Shown in pieces: positions 7,787 to 17,065 of a stretch of DNA of 64,000 nucleotides (its first letter is position 1; each line of letters starts with the position of its first letter). The notes below the pieces were generated by a model that did not search any database, was not told the origin of the DNA, and was given only the letters and a program-made list of their open reading frames with translations. Source of the stretch: Laceyella sediminis (GTDB taxonomy: Bacteria > Bacillota > Bacilli > Thermoactinomycetales > Thermoactinomycetaceae). The stretch lies in assembly GCF_003003125.1 (NCBI RefSeq), contig NZ_PVTZ01000010.1, forward strand, positions 62,001-126,000. Reading direction: 5' to 3'. The position numbers and the translations under genes are program-made.

Positions 7787-9167
7787 TTTCCCCCGCCTTC
7801 CTTTCCCAATTTTCCGTTATTGTAACACAAAAAACAGCGGGACCCGAAAGGGTACCCGCTGAAGTTTGCATCACGCCCGCATCCTGCAACATCCATTCGA
7901 TAAACGTTCCATAACCAGAAGTCGGATCATTTACGAACACATGGGTCACAGCTCCGACTAATTTACCATTTTGAAGGATCGGGCTACCGCTCATCCCTTG
8001 TACAATGCCCCCGGTTTTTTTCAATAAGCGCGGGTCAGTTACTTTGATGATCAAGCCTTTGGTTGCCGGATACTTTTGCCGTAGCGCATGCAGTATTTGT
8101 ATATCGAACGCTTCCACCTTTTGCCCTTCAACGACCGTTAAGATTTTGGCCGGTCCTTCTTTCACCTGATCAGCTAAGGCGACAGGAATCGCCTGCTTCG
8201 CTTCGCCTGCTCCGGGCATGTCGCCCAATTGCCCGAATATCCCGAATGGCGTGTTTTTCTTGATATTGCCCAAGACCTGATTCTCCTGGAAGAATATCGC
8301 CCGTTTTTCTCCGGGCTCCCCTGATTCCCCTTTTTGAATCGATGTCACACTAGATTGCACGATTTTTCCATCTCCCACCCGAATCGGCTGGCCGGTGTCC
8401 ATGTCGGTGATAACATGTCCCAACGCGCCATATACCTGATGAGCCGGATCGTAAAAAGTGAGCGTTCCCACTCCCGCCGCGGAATCCCTGATGTAAAGAC
8501 CCAAACGGTACATCTGCTCTTTTTCGTCAAACACAGGTCGAATCGACACGGTTCTCTTCTTCCCTTCACGCATGACAACCATGTTCAGCACCCGCTTCTC
8601 TTTACCGGCCTGATTGACGGCATCAGCCACATCCCTGATTTGCTTCACCGGCTTGCCATTCATGCGTACCAAATAATCCCCGACACGAATGTCGGCTTGT
8701 TCAGCCGGAGATTTCACTTCTTTATTTTTGCTGTGCACCACATGATGCCCCACGACCAATGCCCCATCCGAACGCAATTTGACGCCGATGGATTGTCCTC
8801 CCGGCACCACTTTCAACTGGGGATAGACCTGGACATCCACCTGTTTGATCGGCAACTTCCCAAACAACTTCAAGGTCAGTTGCGTTTTGCCAACCGCTTG
8901 CGGCAACAAGGTCATTGGCTGCTTGAGGTCAAGCGGCACGCGGGCATTTGCCGCACCATTCACATGAAGAACAGCTGGATTGGAAACATTAGCCGTAGCT
9001 GTTACGGGCATGGAGAGCTGAAGCTTGCGCCATTCTCCCTGAAGGAGACGAATTTCCCGGGGAAAGTTGGTGAATTGACGAAATGTCGTGGTGGTACTTC
9101 CCAACGTGATGAGAAGCACGAGGAGAAAGCCAAAGAACTTTTTTGCTGAAATCCTGTTCATTTTCAT
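7689..9167 (-). CDS. spoIVB: SpoIVB serine peptidase, with C-terminal read-through extension
   Basis: SpoIVB is the forespore-secreted protease that triggers sigma-K processing in the mother cell. An N-terminal membrane anchor (FFGFLLVLLITLG) is followed by a PDZ domain (around SPAEQADIRVGDYLVRMNGKPV) and an S55 peptidase domain with HVITDMDTG and the catalytic serine in GMSGSPIL. I place the start at the ATG at 9167, seven bases behind GAGGAG; the TTG at 9182 is too early. The recognisable family ends near FIEWMLQDAGV (base about 7872, roughly 430 residues, close to B. subtilis). The frame then continues 60 more residues, through a terminator and into the sirtuin gene. A one-base insertion would explain this, since TGA occurs in the neighbouring frame at that point. 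Confidence 0.9.
   Translation of the reverse strand: MKMNRISAKKFFGFLLVLLITLGSTTTTFRQFTNFPREIRLLQGEWRKLQLSMPVTATANVSNPAVLHVNGAANARVPLDLKQPMTLLPQAVGKTQLTLKLFGKLPIKQVDVQVYPQLKVVPGGQSIGVKLRSDGALVVGHHVVHSKNKEVKSPAEQADIRVGDYLVRMNGKPVKQIRDVADAVNQAGKEKRVLNMVVMREGKKRTVSIRPVFDEKEQMYRLGLYIRDSAAGVGTLTFYDPAHQVYGALGHVITDMDTGQPIRVGDGKIVQSSVTSIQKGESGEPGEKRAIFFQENQVLGNIKKNTPFGIFGQLGDMPGAGEAKQAIPVALADQVKEGPAKILTVVEGQKVEAFDIQILHALRQKYPATKGLIIKVTDPRLLKKTGGIVQGMSGSPILQNGKLVGAVTHVFVNDPTSGYGTFIEWMLQDAGVMQTSAGTLSGPAVFCVTITENWERKAGEIDQRVDQTIQQNGGFHRCGNVDGKRVAGFSFR
7829..7861 (-). terminator. Terminator lying inside the spoIVB reading frame
   Basis: On the minus strand CAGCGGGTACCC pairs with GGGTCCCGCTG across a TTTC loop (one bulged base) and is followed by six T residues. 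Its position matches the expected 3' end of a normal-length spoIVB, yet no stop codon precedes it in frame. Confidence 0.88.
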
Positions 9168-9280
9168 CATCACTCTCCTCAAGCTTCCCGCCTACCCCTC
9201 CGCCTAATTCGTGGTCTTTACTAACTTTAAGTTAACCGCGCCCTTGGGCTTTTATGTTCGACAAATGCTTCCTCCCCAAC

Positions 9281-9311
9281 ATAAAAAATGCCTTTGACCG
9301 ACCAAAGGCAT
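9281..9311 (-). terminator. Terminator of the recN-side operon
   Basis: A 9-bp perfect stem ATGCCTTTG/CAAAGGCAT with a six-base loop is followed on the minus strand by TTTTTTAT, 26 bases past the recN stop. Confidence 0.88.
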
Positions 9312-9336
9312 CCCCCTTGAATCCGATCAACGGCAT

Positions 9337-11037
9337 TTATCCATAACGCTTCACTTTTTCAGCCAAACGGATCATCTCTTCCGCGTGTTGCATCGTGCGG
9401 TTGGTCACTTCCACTCCACCCAGCAACCGGGCCAACTCCATGGTGCGGCCGCGGCGGTCGAGGCGATCCACTTTGGTGCGCGTCTTATCTTCTTTTAGCT
9501 CTTTGGAAATATAAAAATGATGATCGGCCATGCAGGCCACTTGCGGCAGGTGGGTAACGCACAAGACTTGATTTTGCCTGGAGACCACCGCGATCTTCTC
9601 AGCAATCGCCTGGGCCGCTCGTCCGCTCACCCCAGTGTCGATTTCGTCGAAGACCAAGGTGTCCGCACTGTCGGTGGCGGTAAAAATGCATTTCAATGCC
9701 AGCATGATCCGTGACAATTCCCCACCGGAAGCAATTTTGGTGAGAGGCTTGAGCGGTTCGCCCGGATTGGGTGCGATTTGGAATTCCACCACATCCTGCC
9801 CATGTGGCAACAGTTCATTTGCTTGGTATGTTTCAGAATAAAAAGCCACATGAAATACGGTTGAAGCCATATTCAGATCGGCCAGCTCTTGCTCCACTTT
9901 GGTTTCCAGTTGGGCGGCAGCTTCTTTGCGCAACTGGGTCAGTGTTTTAGCCAGCGCATAAAGGTCGGTTTCCGCGGAAGCGATCTTCTCTTCCAATTCA
10001 GCAACAGATTCTTCCCGATGTTCCAGTTGACTCAATTCCTGACGAACCTTGTCTCCGTAAGCCAAAATTTCCTCGATCGAGTCGCCGTACTTCCGCTTCA
10101 GCTGTTTAATCATGTGCAAGCGCTCTTCCACCTCATTGAGCCGGCCCGGATCATATTCAAACGCATCCCGGTAACGAGCAATGGCGCGCGCTGCCTCTTC
10201 CAGCTGATAATAAGCGGATTGAGCGCTTTCCAACAAACCGCCAAGCGACTCATCCACTTCCGCCATTCCTTCCAAATGCGTCAGCGCTTCCTGCACCTGC
10301 TCCAATCCGCCTTGTTCGCCGTTTAAGTGTTGGTACGCGTGAGTGGTATGCATCATCAGTTTTTCAGCGTGAGCTAGGCGGCTGCGCTCTTGCTCAAGTT
10401 CTTCCTCCTCGCCCGGCACCAATGCCGCGGCTTCAATCTCTTGCGCCTGAAACTGCAACATATCCACACGGTACGCCAAGTCCTGCTGATCCATATGATA
10501 GCGGGCCAATTCTTTCTTGAGCGCCTGATATTCGCGGAACCGGGCCTGATACTGCTCCTTTACGGCGATCACTTCATTTCCCGCAAACGTATCCAGCCAG
10601 GACAAATGCTCTTCTACGCGCAAGAGGGCTTGGTGTTCATGTTGTCCAGAAATGTCCAACAGCGTCTGCCCCATCTGTTTGAGCATGGCAAGCGTGATCG
10701 TACGGCCATTGATTCGGCAGACGCTTTTGCCGCTAGCGGTGATTTCCCGGCGGATGATCAAGGTGTCCAACTCATCAGCGGCGAAACCCCACTCCTGGAG
10801 CAACGCATAGGCAGGATGGGAAGCAGATACTTCGAACACGGCTTCGATCTCCGCCTTGTCCGCGCCGTACCGCACAAATTCTGCCGAGGCGCGCCCACCG
10901 ATCACCAATCCGAGTGCGTCAATCAAAATCGACTTACCAGCACCCGTTTCGCCCGTCAAAACATGAAACCCTTCACTCAATTGCAGCCGAACCTCTTCAA
11001 TGATCGCAAATTGGCGAATAACGAGTTCTTTGAGCAT
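9337..11037 (-). CDS. recN: DNA repair protein RecN
   Basis: The 566-residue SMC-like ATPase acts early in double-strand break repair. The N-terminal half has Walker A GETGAGKS, the middle 170-360 region is charged and coiled-coil-like, and the C-terminal half has the ABC signature SGGELSR, Walker B (TLVFDEIDTGVSG) and the following THLPQVA motif. It lies 16 bases downstream of argR, the conserved Bacillus order, and ends the operon with a terminator. Confidence 0.97.
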   Translation of the reverse strand: MLKELVIRQFAIIEEVRLQLSEGFHVLTGETGAGKSILIDALGLVIGGRASAEFVRYGADKAEIEAVFEVSASHPAYALLQEWGFAADELDTLIIRREITASGKSVCRINGRTITLAMLKQMGQTLLDISGQHEHQALLRVEEHLSWLDTFAGNEVIAVKEQYQARFREYQALKKELARYHMDQQDLAYRVDMLQFQAQEIEAAALVPGEEEELEQERSRLAHAEKLMMHTTHAYQHLNGEQGGLEQVQEALTHLEGMAEVDESLGGLLESAQSAYYQLEEAARAIARYRDAFEYDPGRLNEVEERLHMIKQLKRKYGDSIEEILAYGDKVRQELSQLEHREESVAELEEKIASAETDLYALAKTLTQLRKEAAAQLETKVEQELADLNMASTVFHVAFYSETYQANELLPHGQDVVEFQIAPNPGEPLKPLTKIASGGELSRIMLALKCIFTATDSADTLVFDEIDTGVSGRAAQAIAEKIAVVSRQNQVLCVTHLPQVACMADHHFYISKELKEDKTRTKVDRLDRRGRTMELARLLGGVEVTNRTMQHAEEMIRLAEKVKRYG

Positions 11038-11053
11038 CTCTTCCTATCGCCCC

Positions 11054-11503
11054 TTATACCAGATCCAAGAAGCGTTGCACTAGCTCTGGTGCTTTTTCTT
11101 TCGAACGGCAAATGATCAAAATGGTGTCATCCCCCGCCAGTGTACCCAATAACTCATCCCAATCCAGATGATCCATCAAAGCCGCGATCGCATGAGCGTT
11201 CCCCGGCAAAGTCTTCAGTACGATCAGATTTTCACTCGCATCAATGGAGACAAACGATTCCTGCAAGGTGCGCTTCAATTTTTTGAGCGGATTGATCCGC
11301 TTGTCTTCAGACGGCACCGAATATTTATAGATTCCTTTGGAGGTGGGCACTTTCACCAACTGCAATTCCTTGATATCCCTGGAAACAGTGGCTTGCGTTA
11401 CGTTATAACCCGCCCTCTTCAGCTCTTCCACCAATTCGTCTTGGGTTTCTATCTCCTTCATGCTGATGATTTCACGAATTTTAATATGACGCTGTGCCTT
11501 CAT
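11054..11503 (-). CDS. argR: Arginine repressor ArgR/AhrC
   Basis: The 149-residue protein has an N-terminal winged helix ([32 protein letters not shown]) and a C-terminal arginine-binding and hexamerisation domain with [15 protein letters not shown]. It represses arginine biosynthesis and activates catabolism in response to arginine. The ATG at 11503 overlaps the TGA of nadK as TGATG, so translation is probably coupled. The GTG one codon earlier is closer to the GGAGG and less likely. Confidence 0.96.
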   Translation of the reverse strand: MKAQRHIKIREIISMKEIETQDELVEELKRAGYNVTQATVSRDIKELQLVKVPTSKGIYKYSVPSEDKRINPLKKLKRTLQESFVSIDASENLIVLKTLPGNAHAIAALMDHLDWDELLGTLAGDDTILIICRSKEKAPELVQRFLDLV

Positions 11504-12390
11504 CACTTTCCTCCTACCCTACTGTCCACACTTTCTCCTTGAAGTTTTTTCCTAACCACTTCAAAAAAAGAACGGTCTTGCCATTTGATCAAGTGTGCGG
11601 GAGTGCGGGAGCGTTTCACCCGCACCACGTCCCCTTCCTTCAAACAATATCCGATCTGCCCGTCGATGGTAATCGCCATTTCGCGATGGACGGCGGAAAC
11701 ATGGATTTCCAACACCGCTTCTGCAGGAAGAACCATGGGCCGCGATGTTAGGGTGTGAGGGCAAATCGGTGTCAGCAAAAGCACCTGTATGCCCGGATAG
11801 ACAATCGGTCCTCCGCAAGACAGCGAATACGCCGTCGACCCGGTTGGCGTGGACACGATCAAGCCATCACCGGAATATGTACCCAAAAACATCCCATCCA
11901 TATAAGCCGTGCATTGGATCATCCGGCCGAACGAACCTTTGGAAATGCCGATGTCATTCAGGGCAATCCCGGTTTCAACTACCTCGTTGCCACGCAACAC
12001 CTCGGCTTCAATCATTAGCCGCTGTTCAATGGTATAATCCTCATTCAACACACGATCGACGGCCATAGACAGATCATCCGGCTCCGCTTCCGACAGAAAA
12101 CCTAGCTGTCCCAAGTTGAACCCCAAGATCGGCAATCCCGCCGCGGCAAAACGCCGGGCCACGCCGAGGAGCGTCCCGTCCCCTCCCAACACGAAAACCA
12201 ATTGCACGCGTTCGGTGAATCGTTCCAATTCCAACCCCAGATCCGGCCGTTCTAATCGCATGGCCAAAGCGTTGTCCACAAGGACTTCAGCCCCGCGTTC
12301 CTCCAAGAGGTGAACCAATCGCTCCGCTACTTGCACACTCTTCGATTTGCTTTGGTTCGCTGTGATGCCGATGGTTTTCAACAGTTCCAC
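11503..12390 (-). CDS. nadK: NAD kinase
   Basis: The 295-residue enzyme phosphorylates NAD to NADP. It has the GGDGTLL motif that binds the phosphate donor, the conserved NDIGISKG segment, and [18 protein letters not shown]. The start is GTG at 12390 behind a weak GAGATAGAG. In B. subtilis nadK genes are not between tlyA and argR, though this arrangement occurs in some other Firmicutes. Its stop overlaps the argR start. Confidence 0.95.
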   Translation of the reverse strand: MELLKTIGITANQSKSKSVQVAERLVHLLEERGAEVLVDNALAMRLERPDLGLELERFTERVQLVFVLGGDGTLLGVARRFAAAGLPILGFNLGQLGFLSEAEPDDLSMAVDRVLNEDYTIEQRLMIEAEVLRGNEVVETGIALNDIGISKGSFGRMIQCTAYMDGMFLGTYSGDGLIVSTPTGSTAYSLSCGGPIVYPGIQVLLLTPICPHTLTSRPMVLPAEAVLEIHVSAVHREMAITIDGQIGYCLKEGDVVRVKRSRTPAHLIKWQDRSFFEVVRKKLQGESVDSRVGGK

Positions 12391-12408
12391 CTCTATCTCT
12401 CAAATCCG

Positions 12409-12936
12409 TCAGAATAGTATCAGCCACAACAAAAGAGCGCCCAAACCCAATCCACCGTACACCGCCAACCCAGCTCGCGACCGTTTGGCGTGAAACGACA
12501 ACTCCGGCACATCAAAAAAAATGCGCTTGACCGTTCTTTTTTCACGATCGACATATAGCAAGCCATCAGGTTGACACAACAGGTAATACGTGAGGAAAAA
12601 GTCGCGCAATCCAGCACCTGACAACCGCAGGGGCTTTCGTTCCCTCGCCACGATTACAATATAACATTCCTCGTCTTGTCTGGCGATATAATCGATGTAC
12701 AAGCGGCTCTCATATTCCTTGTCATCCATCTCGATCGAGAGAGGGATTCTCTCTTTGCCGCCTATGACTTCATACCCGTTTTCCCTCAACAGATCAGGCA
12801 CTTCTCCCCGGAACTCCTCCTTCGGCTCCGAGGGAGGATTGCTCCTGATGCGCGGTATGAATTGGGTGGCGATCAAATACAAGATGGCGCCCAATATCAG
12901 AAAAAGAACGAGGGTATCTCCAGGTTGTTGGGCCAT
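12409..12936 (-). CDS. Conserved-looking membrane protein of unknown function
   Basis: I do not recognise this 175-residue protein. It has one membrane helix at each end (about 9-27 and 155-174) and a soluble region of about 120 residues between them, rich in charged residues (EVPDLLRENGYEVIGGKERI, then LYIDYIARQDEECYIVIVAR). The middle may resemble an endonuclease-like or dodecin-like fold, but no catalytic motif is evident. A strong GGGGAGGGG ribosome binding site precedes the ATG. It lies between tlyA and nadK in the same direction, 18 bases from nadK, and so is probably co-transcribed. Confidence 0.75.
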   Translation of the reverse strand: MAQQPGDTLVLFLILGAILYLIATQFIPRIRSNPPSEPKEEFRGEVPDLLRENGYEVIGGKERIPLSIEMDDKEYESRLYIDYIARQDEECYIVIVARERKPLRLSGAGLRDFFLTYYLLCQPDGLLYVDREKRTVKRIFFDVPELSFHAKRSRAGLAVYGGLGLGALLLWLILF

Positions 12937-13043
12937 TCCCCTCCCCCCTTTTCCTAATTATTCGCATCAAGGGCGGAGAACCCTGCCACTAATGAGAGAT
13001 TAGCGGGATCTGCCATCCAGCTTATGGGCGCCTAGTGCTGTCT

Positions 13044-13850
13044 TTAGAATCTGTTATGGGCCGCCGCTACAACTTGCGCGATGTCTTCGGACAAGTCGCC
13101 TGGCGTCACGGCCTCTTCCAAAACCAAGTAACCGAGAAACTCGATGTTCCCTTCGCCCCCTTTAATCGGAGAAGGGGCCAACCCCCGCACATCAAAGCCA
13201 AGCTCTGTGGCCATCTGCACAAAACGGCTTAATACCTGTCGGTGAACGGCTGGGTCCTTGACGATTCCCTTTTTGCCCACTTGTTCCTTGCCGGCTTCAA
13301 ATTGCGGCTTGATCAGCGCGATCACTTCCCCTTGTGGTTGCAACAGCTTTTTCAGTGTCGGCAAGATGTGTTTAAGGGAAATGAAAGACACATCGATCAC
13401 CGCAAAGTCTGGAGTAGCTCCTTTAAGGTCTTCTGGTTCAAGGTATCGGAAATTGGTGCGCTCCATTACGATCACACGTTCGTCTTGGCGCAATTTCCAA
13501 GCCAATTGTCCATATCCGACATCGATGGCGTACACTTGCTTGGCCCCATTTTGCAACGCGCAATCAGTGAAACCACCCGTGGACGCCCCAATGTCTAGCA
13601 CCACGCGTTGCTCCATCTGAATCGGAAAAACCCGCAGGGCTTCTTCCAGCTTCAACCCACCGCGAGAAACATATGGATGAAGCTCGCCTTTCACCTCAAT
13701 CACGGCATCAACGGGGATTTTCATCCCCGCTTTGTCCACTCGTTCATTATTCACCAATACAAGGCCGGCCATAATGGAGCGTTTCGCTTGTTCACGACTT
13801 GCAAAATGGCCTTTATTCACAAGCAATATGTCAAGACGTTCTTTTTCCAC
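13044..13850 (-). CDS. tlyA: TlyA-family rRNA methyltransferase (YqxC)
   Basis: An N-terminal S4 RNA-binding domain (ERLDILLVNKGHFASREQAK) is followed by an FtsJ-like methyltransferase domain with VVLDIGASTGGFTDC for S-adenosylmethionine, PDFAVIDVSFISL, and LIKPQFEAG. The family 2'-O-methylates rRNA in some species. The start is the GTG at 13850, six bases behind GAGGG; the TTG at 13856 is too close to that site. It follows dxs by nine bases. Confidence 0.92.
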   Translation of the reverse strand: MEKERLDILLVNKGHFASREQAKRSIMAGLVLVNNERVDKAGMKIPVDAVIEVKGELHPYVSRGGLKLEEALRVFPIQMEQRVVLDIGASTGGFTDCALQNGAKQVYAIDVGYGQLAWKLRQDERVIVMERTNFRYLEPEDLKGATPDFAVIDVSFISLKHILPTLKKLLQPQGEVIALIKPQFEAGKEQVGKKGIVKDPAVHRQVLSRFVQMATELGFDVRGLAPSPIKGGEGNIEFLGYLVLEEAVTPGDLSEDIAQVVAAAHNRF

Positions 13851-13859
13851 TTGCAACCC

Positions 13860-15746
13860 TCATGCTTTCTGGATTTTTTGCGCAACGTGCCGCCGCACTT
13901 CTTCGGCGATTGCATCAGGGGTGAGCCCCACCTCGGCGCGCTGCTCGGCGATGCTACCGTGTTCTACATAATAATCTGGCACACCCAACACTTTCACAAC
14001 CATCCCAACTTGTTCCTGAGCAGCGTAGTATTCCAATACGGCGCTACCAAATCCACCTGCGATGCAAGCCTCTTCCACCGTAAACACCGGGATCTGCTCC
14101 CGCGCCAACTCATCTAGGCACTCCGTGTCTAACGGTTTTGCAAACCGAGCGTTGATCACGCGAGCATCAATGCCGTCGGCCGCCAAGCGCTCACTTGCGG
14201 CCAAAGCGACGGGCACCATGTTGCCGAACGCCAGAATCGCCACATCGTTCCCTTTCCGCACGCATTCTGACTTGCCGATTGGAATGGCGCGGAATTCCTC
14301 ATCCATAGGCACGCCTACACCAGCTTCTTTGGAATAGCGGACCGCAATGGGGCCATCATGGTTTACCGCCGTATACAACATGTGTTGCAATTCATTTTCG
14401 TCTTTCGGCATCATGATGACCAAGTTCGGTTGGTTTCGCAAAAAGCTGATGTCGTAAATCCCTTGGTGCGTTTCACCATCCTCGCCGACAAAGCCAGCCC
14501 GGTCAATGGCAAAGACCACGGGTAAGTTCTGGCGGCACACGTCATGCACAACCTGGTCGTAGCCACGCTGTAAGAAAGTAGAATAAATGGCCAACACCGG
14601 CTTGATCCCTTGTGTCGCTAAACCAGCGGCAAAGGTGACCGCATGTTGTTCGGCGATTCCCACATCGAAACACCGATCAGGGTAAGCCGCTTGAAACTTC
14701 TCCAATTTGGAGCCCGTCAACATCGCGGGCGTCACAGCCACAATTCGCTCATCGTTCGCTGCCAATCGAACCAAGGTGTCTCCAAACACCGCTGGGTACG
14801 CAGGCGCCCCGCCCGCTTTTTTCTGGAACGCGCCCGATTCGATTTTGTATGTGCCGACGCCGTGATACACGACAGAATCATTTTCAGCGGGTTTGTAGCC
14901 ATATCCTTTTTTGGTCACGACGTGAACCAACACCGGCCCTTTTGTTTTGCCGGCCAGCCGCAAGCTCTCCATCAATTCGTCCAGCTTGTGGCCATCCACT
15001 GGACCGATATAGGTAAATCCGAGAGTTTCGAACAGGACACCGGAGACGACTAGATATTTCAAGCTGTCTTTGATCCGCTCCACCGTTTTGGCAAAGGGTG
15101 CGCCTACCGTGGGGATCTTCATGAGCAGCTGTTCTACTTCTTCTTTGATTTTGTTGTAACTCTTGTTGGTCCGCAAGCGCGCCAGATGGTTATGCAACGC
15201 GCCCACGTTAGGACTGATCGACATCTCGTTGTCATTCAAGATGACAATCAGGTCTTTTTTGGTTTCACCGATGTGGTTCAGCGCCTCCAGCGCCATACCA
15301 CCGGTCAGAGCCCCATCACCGATGATGGCGATCACTTTGTTGTCCTCGCCTTTGAGATCGCGGGCCGTGGCCATCCCCATCGCACCAGACAAGGATGTAC
15401 TACTGTGCCCTGTTTCCCACACATCGTGTTCGCTTTCCCGCATTTTCGGAAATCCACACAATCCTTTGTATTGCCGCAAGGTGGGGAACATCTCCCGGCG
15501 ATTTGTCAAAATTTTGTGCACATACGCTTGATGCCCCACGTCCCACAACATTTTGTCCCGTGGACTGTCAAACAAGTAATGCAGGGCGATGGTCAACTCA
15601 ACCACGCCCAGATTGGACGCCAAATGGCCTCCTGTTTTGGATAAGCTCTCTATAAGAAATTGACGGATTTCCTCTGCTAATTTCGGCAATTCTTCCACAG
15701 ACAACCGTTTAAGTTGATCCGGAGAATTAATCTGTTCGAGGAGCAC
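13860..15746 (-). CDS. dxs: 1-deoxy-D-xylulose-5-phosphate synthase
   Basis: The 628-residue thiamine diphosphate enzyme condenses pyruvate and glyceraldehyde 3-phosphate at the start of the MEP isoprenoid pathway. The thiamine-binding motif [15 protein letters not shown] (ending with [12 protein letters not shown]) is near 150-180. The transketolase-type motif [15 protein letters not shown] is near 425, and the C-terminal domain is complete. The start is GTG at 15746, overlapping the end of oapA by 20 bases. It lies with ispA in one direction, so early and middle isoprenoid steps are grouped around the OLE RNA. Confidence 0.97.
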   Translation of the reverse strand: MLLEQINSPDQLKRLSVEELPKLAEEIRQFLIESLSKTGGHLASNLGVVELTIALHYLFDSPRDKMLWDVGHQAYVHKILTNRREMFPTLRQYKGLCGFPKMRESEHDVWETGHSSTSLSGAMGMATARDLKGEDNKVIAIIGDGALTGGMALEALNHIGETKKDLIVILNDNEMSISPNVGALHNHLARLRTNKSYNKIKEEVEQLLMKIPTVGAPFAKTVERIKDSLKYLVVSGVLFETLGFTYIGPVDGHKLDELMESLRLAGKTKGPVLVHVVTKKGYGYKPAENDSVVYHGVGTYKIESGAFQKKAGGAPAYPAVFGDTLVRLAANDERIVAVTPAMLTGSKLEKFQAAYPDRCFDVGIAEQHAVTFAAGLATQGIKPVLAIYSTFLQRGYDQVVHDVCRQNLPVVFAIDRAGFVGEDGETHQGIYDISFLRNQPNLVIMMPKDENELQHMLYTAVNHDGPIAVRYSKEAGVGVPMDEEFRAIPIGKSECVRKGNDVAILAFGNMVPVALAASERLAADGIDARVINARFAKPLDTECLDELAREQIPVFTVEEACIAGGFGSAVLEYYAAQEQVGMVVKVLGVPDYYVEHGSIAEQRAEVGLTPDAIAEEVRRHVAQKIQKA

Positions 15747-16350
15747 GGATAACGCCTCGCTTTCGCTTTCTTTTCTTATTCGATTTCACATGAAACAAAG
15801 ACAGTCGAAACTGTCGGTTTATCCAATAAAAAAATCTACCAACCCTGAATATGATCTGATTGGAATAATGAATGGATAAGGTCTTGCCGAGCGCCTTTCC
15901 CCCAACAGTAAGCGCGGAAATGAGCGAAACCAACACGATGTCGACCACCCCACTACTTAGCTTCCATTCTGGGAAAGATATCACAAATGAAGCCACCACG
16001 GCAACAGCGACTGCACCACTGATCACTCCACTGATATCGCCAACCACGTCATTGCAGAAGTTGGAGAATTGGTCCGCTCGCCTCACGATGCCAATGGCTT
16101 CTTTGGCTCCAGGAATCTTTTGGGCCGCCATGGCGTGAAGCGGTTTCTCAGAAGCGGCCGCAGCGGCGATGCCCAACATGTCAAATCCGATCCCGATCGC
16201 CACAATCATCAGTAAGACCATCATCCCCCCACCCCAGGACATCCCTCGAAGCACAGTTTGGGAAGAGACGGACAAAATACAGGCGATAAATGCGGATATC
16301 AGACTGACAGTAATCGCCCAGCGCATAGATTTTCGGAGTAATGAAACCAT
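15727..16350 (-). CDS. oapA: OLE RNA-associated membrane protein OapA
   Basis: This 207-residue protein has about four membrane helices (roughly 10-31, 40-62, 108-130, 135-152) and a very basic C-terminal tail ([10 protein letters not shown]). The loop after helix 2 contains [21 protein letters not shown] and [19 protein letters not shown], with paired acidic residues. Identification rests on synteny: in B. halodurans the OLE RNA and the OapA gene lie between ispA and dxs, exactly as here. OapA binds OLE RNA and holds it at the membrane. I place the start at the ATG at 16350, behind GAAGGGGA. The frame is open to 16401, but that ATG sits in a hairpin loop without a ribosome binding site. Confidence 0.85.
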   Translation of the reverse strand: MVSLLRKSMRWAITVSLISAFIACILSVSSQTVLRGMSWGGGMMVLLMIVAIGIGFDMLGIAAAAASEKPLHAMAAQKIPGAKEAIGIVRRADQFSNFCNDVVGDISGVISGAVAVAVVASFVISFPEWKLSSGVVDIVLVSLISALTVGGKALGKTLSIHYSNQIIFRVGRFFYWINRQFRLSLFHVKSNKKRKRKRGVIRAPRTD

Positions 16351-16383
16351 CAGGTAAAAATCCCCTTCATCCCCAACATTCCA

Positions 16384-16411
16384 GAAAAATGCCGGTCTCA
16401 TGATGGACCGG
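16384..16411 (-). terminator. Weak terminator or attenuator between OLE RNA and oapA
   Basis: CCGGTC and GACCGG form a 6-bp stem around an eight-base loop, followed on the minus strand by CATTTTTC. It lies after the OLE RNA closing helix and before oapA, so it could end the RNA or reduce read-through into oapA-dxs. Confidence 0.4.
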
Positions 16412-16471
16412 TTTTCGTAGCTTAACTCTTCATCCCTATGTAATTTCCCCGGTTTTCAACCCTATATGTGA

Positions 16472-17058
16472 GAAGAGTGGCGACAACCTAGGTAAACTCT
16501 GCGGCTTAGGTCCAGTAGGCTTTCCCAAAGGGGTATCCCGATCGTCGCCGATCTGGCGGTTTCCCTTTACAACCCCTCTCGGCACCGTCACCGAATGCCG
16601 GACTGGACTGCCACTCAGTCCGCACTTTAATCCCTAGATGGCCATGCCTTTTTCGGCAAACAGTCTAGGAGTTTTCCTCAACAGCCCGTTCCAGTCTCCT
16701 AGCCTCTTTTGCAACAGAACTTTCAACCGCGTTCCGCATTAAAGCGGAGAACGGTATCCCCACCCTGTCACTCAAGGCAGGCTACGCTACACCCAGTTGA
16801 TCCCGAGATGCAGGTTCATACCCCAAGCCGTCGTTCCCGCATGAGAGCGTACACGACGAACATTGGGCCTCCGCGGAAGAAGGGTCAACGCCCGCATGCC
16901 ATTGCGGATCGCCCTTCAACCTTAACTCTCAGCATCAGCCCATAGCTGGGCGCCACAAGCCAACACCAAGAACTTCATCGATGTGCCCTTTAGCGGATTT
17001 TTAGGCCCGCCTTCAGAGGTGGCGGGCTGACTAGAATACTGCGCCACTCTTCAGTAGT
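16472..17058 (-). ncRNA. ole: OLE RNA (ornate large extremophilic RNA)
   Basis: This is a roughly 580-nt noncoding, GC-rich stretch with many nested inverted repeats. The ends pair: GAAGAGTGGCG at 17052-17042 with CGCCACTCTTC at 16482-16472, a perfect 11-bp closing helix. Position (ispA, RNA, oapA, dxs), length near the known 610 nt and orientation all match OLE RNA of B. halodurans. OLE forms a membrane-bound ribonucleoprotein with OapA and helps cells cope with cold, alcohol and magnesium stress. No open frame on either strand has codon structure or a ribosome binding site. I cannot reproduce the family consensus base by base from memory. It is not RNase P RNA or tmRNA, whose signature stretches are absent. 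Confidence 0.85.
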
Positions 17059-17065
17059 ACATTTT

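Noticed and set aside
9257-9263. 0A-box heptamer (TGTCGAA on minus) upstream of spoIVB
   Set aside because: spoIVB is expected under sigma-F/G control, and a 7-mer is expected by chance several times in this window.
16351-16401. Longer N-terminus for OapA starting at 16401
   Set aside because: That ATG lies in a hairpin loop without a ribosome binding site; the ATG at 16350 has GAAGGGGA.
16709-16945. Plus-strand open frame of 78 codons inside the OLE region
   Set aside because: No ribosome binding site, low-complexity product, and the region is explained by structured RNA on the other strand.
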